9,565 bases of DNA from Klenkia sp. GTDB lineage: Bacteria > Actinomycetota > Actinomycetes > Mycobacteriales > Geodermatophilaceae. The notes under the pieces were generated by a model. It was not told the DNA's origin, searched no databases, and worked only from the letters and a program-made list of their open reading frames with translations. How positions within the stretch are numbered: position 1 is the stretch's first letter; each line of letters starts with the position of its first letter. The position numbers and the translations under genes were made by a program. Positions 5,716 to 9,565 of this stretch are shown in pieces. Location: the NCBI GenBank assembly GCA_025966215.1, contig JAOPVM010000455.1, positions 1 through 9,565 of the forward strand, read 5' to 3'.

Positions 5716-7043
5716 GGGGTGGGCTCCAGTCGGCAGCGGGCGATGAACGGCAGCGAGGCGAGCACCAGCAGTGCCGGGAGCAGGCTGAAGGACAGCAACA
5801 CGGTGGTGTCGGCGGCGTCGGTCTGGGTGACGACGGCGTCCCCGACCGAGGACCGGTAGCCGGCCAGGGACAGCAGTCCACCGAGCACCGCCGGGCCGAC
5901 GGCCAGGCCCAGCGTCTCGGCCGCCGTCCACACCCCGGTGAAGACCCCCGCTCGACGCCGCCCGGAGGAGGCCTCGTCGGCGCCCACCACGTCGGGCAGC
6001 ATCGCCAGCGGGAACATCTGCAACCCGGCGTAGCCCACCCCGACCAGCACCACGAGGCCCAGGACCAGACCGGTGCGCCCCGGGCCACCCAGCGCGAGCC
6101 CGGCCGCCCCGACGGCGAAGACGGTGCCGGCGGCCAGCAGGCCCAGGCGTTTGCCGACCCGTCGCCCGACCCGCAGCCACAGCGGCATGACCACGATGGC
6201 CGGCCCGACGAGTGCGAGGAACAGCGTCGTGCCGGCGCCGCCGTCGCCGAGGACGCGCTCGGCGTAGTAGGGCACCCCGGCCAGCATGACGCCGATCCCG
6301 AGCGCCTGGACCACGAAGCCGGTGAGCAGCAGCCGGAAGGGCCGCACCCGCGCAGCCACCCGGACGGTGTGCAGCAGCCGTCCCTCGCTGCGGACCCGGG
6401 TGAGGGTGCGGGCGTTGCGGGTCCCGACGACGGCCCCGAGCATGCCGACGGCCAGCAGCACGGCCACGAACCCGGCCATGGCCAGGTGACCGGCCCGGCC
6501 ACCACCGGCCAGGTCGCGGACCTCGGGTGCTCCTGCCCCGGCCAGCAGGATCCCGACGGCCAGCGCGGCGACCCGCCAGGACACCAGGGTGGAGCGCTCG
6601 CCCGGGTCCAGGGTGATCTCCGCCGGCTGCGCCACGTAGGGCACCTGGAACAGGCCGTACGCGGTGGCGGCCAGCAGGAAGGTCACGGCCACCCAGGTGG
6701 CGGCCAGCCACGGCGGAGCCCCGGGCCCGGCGAAGACCAGCACGAACAACGGGGGCAGCGTCAGCCCGCCGGCCAGCATCCACGGCCGGCGTGGCCCCCA
6801 CCGGCTGTCGGTGGCGTCGGACCGGGCTCCCACCCACGGGTTGAGCAGGACGTCCCAGACCTTGGGGGCGAAGACCACCAGGCCGGCGATGCCGGCCCCC
6901 ACCCCGAGCACGTCGGTCAGGTAGTAGAGCAGCAGCAGACCGGGCACGGTGCCGAACGCAGCGGTGCCGACGGACCCCAGTGCGTATCCCAGGTGCGTGC
7001 CCCGGGTCAGACCCGGGGCCGCGGTGAGGGGGAGGCCGGTCAC
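5712..7043 (-). CDS. MFS_2 / GPH-family transporter
   Basis: 443-residue polytopic transporter with about twelve hydrophobic segments. The first loop carries the hallmark of the glycoside-pentoside-hexuronide:cation symporter group. 'LYYLTDVLGV' (39-48) is followed by 'PKVWDVLLNPWVGARSD' (60-76) and 'SRWGPRRPWML' (80-90), where MelB-like proteins have a D-P-x-x-G-x-x-S-D…RxGRRRPW pattern. The same superfamily (MFS_2) also contains lysolipid carriers of the MFSD2A/MFSD2B type, so sugar transport cannot be assumed. The GTG start lies 19 bases after the stop of the small upstream gene. No well-spaced Shine-Dalgarno is seen, the nearest GAGGGA overlapping that stop about 15 bases away, so coupling to upstream translation is likely. 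Its 3' end overlaps the lyase-like gene (GTGA), strongly linking transport to that enzyme's substrate or product. Confidence 0.87.
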   Translation of the reverse strand: MTGLPLTAAPGLTRGTHLGYALGSVGTAAFGTVPGLLLLYYLTDVLGVGAGIAGLVVFAPKVWDVLLNPWVGARSDATDSRWGPRRPWMLAGGLTLPPLFVLVFAGPGAPPWLAATWVAVTFLLAATAYGLFQVPYVAQPAEITLDPGERSTLVSWRVAALAVGILLAGAGAPEVRDLAGGGRAGHLAMAGFVAVLLAVGMLGAVVGTRNARTLTRVRSEGRLLHTVRVAARVRPFRLLLTGFVVQALGIGVMLAGVPYYAERVLGDGGAGTTLFLALVGPAIVVMPLWLRVGRRVGKRLGLLAAGTVFAVGAAGLALGGPGRTGLVLGLVVLVGVGYAGLQMFPLAMLPDVVGADEASSGRRRAGVFTGVWTAAETLGLAVGPAVLGGLLSLAGYRSSVGDAVVTQTDAADTTVLLSFSLLPALLVLASLPFIARCRLEPTP

Positions 7044-7062
7044 GGGACCGGAAGGTAGTCCC

Positions 7063-7263
7063 TCAGTCGTCCAGGTCGTCCAGGTCGTCGCCGTCGTCGG
7101 TGCCGCCGCGGGCCAGCCACGTCGCCAGCCGTTCGACCGGCACCTCGAAGTCGGGGTGCTGGTCGACGAAGGCCTGCAGCTGGTCACCCAGCCAGGAGAG
7201 GGAGACCTCCTCCTGACCCCGGCGGGTGACCAGCTCCTCGATGCCCCGGTCGGTGAAGTACAC
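7063..7263 (-). CDS. DUF6104 family small protein
   Basis: 66-residue acidic protein of unknown function, beginning (V/M)YFTDRGIEELVTRRG and continuing through a 'SWLGDQLQAFVDQHPDFEVPVERLATWLAR' region (23-52); this matches the actinobacterial DUF6104 family. Predicted mainly helical, soluble and cytoplasmic. The tail (54-66) is almost pure Asp/Gly/Leu ('DDGDDLDDLDD'), encoded by a short 9-bp tandem repeat (two exact GTCGTCCAG copies at 7066-7083 on the plus strand). The GTG start lies only 6 bases after the kgd stop and has no Shine-Dalgarno of its own, so it is probably translated by coupling to kgd. Position suggests a role tied to 2-oxoglutarate dehydrogenase, but no function is known. 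Confidence 0.82.
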   Translation of the reverse strand: MYFTDRGIEELVTRRGQEEVSLSWLGDQLQAFVDQHPDFEVPVERLATWLARGGTDDGDDLDDLDD

Positions 7264-7269
7264 GACGGC

Positions 7270-9565
7270 CTACGGGGCGAGCGAGCGGGCGACGAGGTCC
7301 TTCTGCTCGGCCTCGTGCACCTTGGCCGAGCCGACGGCCGGGCTGGCCGAGGCCTTGCGGCTGACCACCGACAGCGTCTTCCCGGCGGGCAGCTCGGCGG
7401 GCAGGTTGACCGCCATGAACTGCCAGGCACCCATGTTGGCCGGCTCCTCCTGCACCCAGACGACCTCCTGGGCGTTGGGGTAGCGGCGCAGCTGCTCGAC
7501 GAGCTCGCTGGCCGGCAGCGGGTACAGCTGCTCGACCCGGAGCACCGCGATGTCGGCGACGCCCTCGGACTCCCGGCCGGCCAGCAGGTCGTAGGCGACC
7601 TTGCCGGTGCACAGCAGCACCCGGCGCACGGCGGCGTCGTCCAGTGGCTCCCCGCCCACGCCCGGGTCGGGCAGCACCGGCCGGAAGCTCTGCTCGGTGA
7701 AGTCCTCGACGGCGCTGACCGCGGCCTTGGCGCGCAGCAGCGACTTGGGCGTGAAGACCACCAGCGGACGGTGGGTCTCCGACAGCGCCTGCCGACGCAG
7801 CAGGTGGAAGTAGTTCGCCGGGGTCGAGCAGTTGGCGACGGTCATGTTGTTCTCCGCGCACAGCTGCAGGAACCGCTCGGGCCGACCGCTGGAGTGGTCG
7901 GGACCCTGGCCCTCCAGGCCGTGCGGCAGCAGCAGGACGACGCCGGACTGCTGGCCCCACTTGGCCTCACCGGAAGAGATGAACTCGTCGATGATCAGCT
8001 GGGCGCCGTCGACGAAGTCGCCGAACTGGGCCTCCCAGAGGACGAGGGCCTCGCGGTTGGCCACCGAGTAGCCGTACTCGAACCCGACCGCGGCGTACTC
8101 GCTCTGCAGAGAGTCGTAGACGAAGAACTTCGCCTGGTCCTCGGTGAGGTTGGAGATCGGCGTGTACTCCTTCGCGTCCTCCCGGTCGATGAGCACCGAG
8201 TGGCGCTGCACGAAGGTGCCGCGGCGGGAGTCCTGACCGGCCAGCCGCACCGGCACGCCCTGCATGAGCAGCGAGCCGAAGGCCAGCAGCTCGCCCATCG
8301 CCCAGTCGACGCCGCCCTCGCTGACCATGGCCGCGCGCCGCTCGAGCATCTTCTGCAGCTTGGGGTGGACGGTGAAGTCCTCGGGCAGCGAGACGTGTGC
8401 GTCGCCGATGGTCTTGAGGACCTCGGTGGTGATCGCGGTCTTCGCCGACGCCGAGGGCCGCTGGTCCACGACCGGCTCGGGGGTGGAGGAGTCGCGGGCG
8501 TCGTGGGTCTCGGAGAAGGCCCGCTCCAACTGCCCGCGGTAGTCCTTCAGGGCCTCCTCGGCCTCGGTCAGGGTGATGTCGCCCCGGCCGACCAGCGCCT
8601 CGGTGTAGAGCTTCCGGACCGAGCGCTTGCGGTCGATGATGTCGTACATCAGCGGCTGGGTCATCGAGGGGTCGTCGCCCTCGTTGTGTCCGCGCCGGCG
8701 GTAGCAGACCAGGTCGATGACGACGTCCTTGCGGAACGCCTGCCGGTAGTCCACGGCCAGCCGGGCGACCCGGACGCAGGCCTCGGGGTCGTCGCCGTTG
8801 ACGTGGAAGACCGGCGCACCGATCATCCGCGCGACGTCGGTGGAGTACAGGCTCGAGCGCGCCGCGGCCGGGCTGGTGGTGAAGCCGACCTGGTTGTTCA
8901 CCACGACGTGCACGGTGCCGCCGGTGCGGTAGCCGCGCAGCTGGGACAGGTTCAGGGTCTCGGCGACCACGCCCTGCCCGGCGAACGCGCTGTCGCCGTG
9001 CAGCAGCAGCGGCAGGACGGTGAAGCCGCCCTCGCCCTTGTCGATCATGTCCTGCTTGGCCCGCACGATGCCCTCGAGGACGGGGTTGACCGCCTCCAGG
9101 TGGCTGGGGTTCGACGTCAGGGTGACCGCGATCGAGGCGTCCCGGGCCGGGTGCTGGAACGTGCCCTCGGCGCCGAGGTGGTACTTCACGTCGCCGGAGC
9201 CCTGCACGGTGCCCGGGTCGATGTTGCCCTCGAACTCCCCGAAGATCTTCGCGTAGGGCTTGTTGAGCACGTTGGCCAGCACGTTGAGCCGGCCGCGGTG
9301 CGGCATGCCGATCGCGACCTCCTCGAGGCCGTGCTCGGTGGAGGCGACGAGCACCTCGTCCATCAGCGGGATGACGGACTCACCGCCCTCGAGGGAGAAC
9401 CGCTTCTGCCCCACGTACTTGGTCTGCAGGAAGGTCTCGAAGGCCTCGGCGGCGTTGAGCCGACCCAGGACGTGCTTCTGCTTGGCCCGGTCGGGGCTGT
9501 CGTGCTTGACCTCGATGCGCTGCTGCAGCCACTCGCGCTCTTCGGGGTCGGTGATGTGCATGTAC
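7270..9565 (-). CDS. kgd: Multifunctional 2-oxoglutarate decarboxylase/dehydrogenase (E1 part), 5'-truncated by window
   Basis: The C-terminal about 764 residues of the actinobacterial fused E1o/E2-like enzyme (Kgd/OdhA). It decarboxylates 2-oxoglutarate with thiamine diphosphate and feeds succinyl-CoA synthesis in the TCA cycle. Numbering from the Met at 9561: '[18 protein letters not shown]' (85-102), 'GDVKYHLG' (123-130) and '[11 protein letters not shown]' (151-161). The TPP-binding '[13 protein letters not shown]…VNNQ' is at 189-224 and '[12 protein letters not shown]' at 287-298. The transketolase pyrimidine-binding domain has '[13 protein letters not shown]' (442-454), and '[19 protein letters not shown]' is at 546-564. 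The C-terminal domain ends with '[16 protein letters not shown]' (734-749). The codon before Met1 is Tyr and the reading is continuous with the family, so this Met is internal. Family proteins are about 1,200-1,270 residues; the missing part holds the disordered N-terminus and succinyltransferase-like domain. In mycobacteria and corynebacteria GarA/OdhI inhibits this enzyme. The DUF6104 gene follows 6 bases downstream. Confidence 0.96.
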   Translation of the reverse strand, partial: YMHITDPEEREWLQQRIEVKHDSPDRAKQKHVLGRLNAAEAFETFLQTKYVGQKRFSLEGGESVIPLMDEVLVASTEHGLEEVAIGMPHRGRLNVLANVLNKPYAKIFGEFEGNIDPGTVQGSGDVKYHLGAEGTFQHPARDASIAVTLTSNPSHLEAVNPVLEGIVRAKQDMIDKGEGGFTVLPLLLHGDSAFAGQGVVAETLNLSQLRGYRTGGTVHVVVNNQVGFTTSPAAARSSLYSTDVARMIGAPVFHVNGDDPEACVRVARLAVDYRQAFRKDVVIDLVCYRRRGHNEGDDPSMTQPLMYDIIDRKRSVRKLYTEALVGRGDITLTEAEEALKDYRGQLERAFSETHDARDSSTPEPVVDQRPSASAKTAITTEVLKTIGDAHVSLPEDFTVHPKLQKMLERRAAMVSEGGVDWAMGELLAFGSLLMQGVPVRLAGQDSRRGTFVQRHSVLIDREDAKEYTPISNLTEDQAKFFVYDSLQSEYAAVGFEYGYSVANREALVLWEAQFGDFVDGAQLIIDEFISSGEAKWGQQSGVVLLLPHGLEGQGPDHSSGRPERFLQLCAENNMTVANCSTPANYFHLLRRQALSETHRPLVVFTPKSLLRAKAAVSAVEDFTEQSFRPVLPDPGVGGEPLDDAAVRRVLLCTGKVAYDLLAGRESEGVADIAVLRVEQLYPLPASELVEQLRRYPNAQEVVWVQEEPANMGAWQFMAVNLPAELPAGKTLSVVSRKASASPAVGSAKVHEAEQKDLVARSLAP

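Noticed and set aside
2908..5859. Very long plus-strand open frame (about 980 codons)
   Set aside because: It runs out of phase through the malic enzyme gene and antisense to three recognised genes. It is rich in Gly, Arg and Gln in the way of GC-rich shadows and shows no domain.
5712..6837. A single longer protein joining the lyase-like frame with sequence upstream of 5715
   Set aside because: Upstream of the GTG at 5715 this frame is antisense-like Arg/Gly-rich noise overlapping the clearly real transporter frame. The GTGA overlap with a GGAG site marks the true start.
7066..7092. GTCGTCCAG tandem repeat as a regulatory array
   Set aside because: It is explained by the coding sequence of the Asp-rich tail of the DUF6104 protein (repeated Leu-Asp-Asp).
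1..9565. CRISPR array, tRNA, rRNA, insertion sequence or phage genes
   Set aside because: No regularly spaced direct repeats of suitable size, no cloverleaf or conserved RNA sequence, and no transposase, integrase or phage protein motifs were seen on either strand.

Overview
This is a very GC-rich stretch (clearly above 70 % by eye, with G/C at nearly every third codon position) from an actinobacterium. The actinobacterial-type 2-oxoglutarate decarboxylase/dehydrogenase with a DUF6104 protein behind it, the Ni-superoxide dismutase with its private peptidase, and frequent GTG starts all fit. A family such as Geodermatophilaceae is possible, but that is impression rather than proof. No rRNA, tRNA, CRISPR array, insertion sequence or prophage gene is visible. 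Coding density is near total and no gene-free stretch exceeds about 100 bases.

Left part (1-1838, all minus strand): the first codons of a probable phosphatidylserine decarboxylase run off the left edge. Before it in transcription order lies a GAF-like/SpoIIE-type PP2C phosphatase, and before that the nickel superoxide dismutase gene sodN. A perfect 16-bp hairpin separates sodN from the phosphatase gene.

Centre (1905-4185): a SodX-type signal-peptidase-like protease is transcribed divergently from sodN across a 66-base gap. It is the expected enzyme for removing the SodN propeptide and exposing the nickel-binding N-terminal histidine. It is followed on the same strand by a malic enzyme. The malic enzyme converges, with a 2-base gap, on a membrane-bound YdjM/DUF457-type 'metal-dependent hydrolase' gene; a hairpin spans both stop codons.

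Right part (4285-9565, minus strand): a run of four tightly packed genes in transcription order. These are kgd (its 5' part lies beyond the right edge), a 66-residue DUF6104 gene, an MFS_2/GPH-type transporter, and a PLP enzyme with sphingosine-1-phosphate-lyase signature motifs. The last two overlap by four bases (GTGA) and are probably translationally coupled. A 14-bp tandem repeat overlaps the 3' end of the lyase-like gene.

Metabolically the window mixes central carbon metabolism (malic enzyme, 2-oxoglutarate decarboxylation), superoxide defence (SodN plus its maturation protease) and a possible uptake-and-cleavage pair for a lipid phosphate or related amine. That transporter/lyase pair is the least explained and most interesting unit here.
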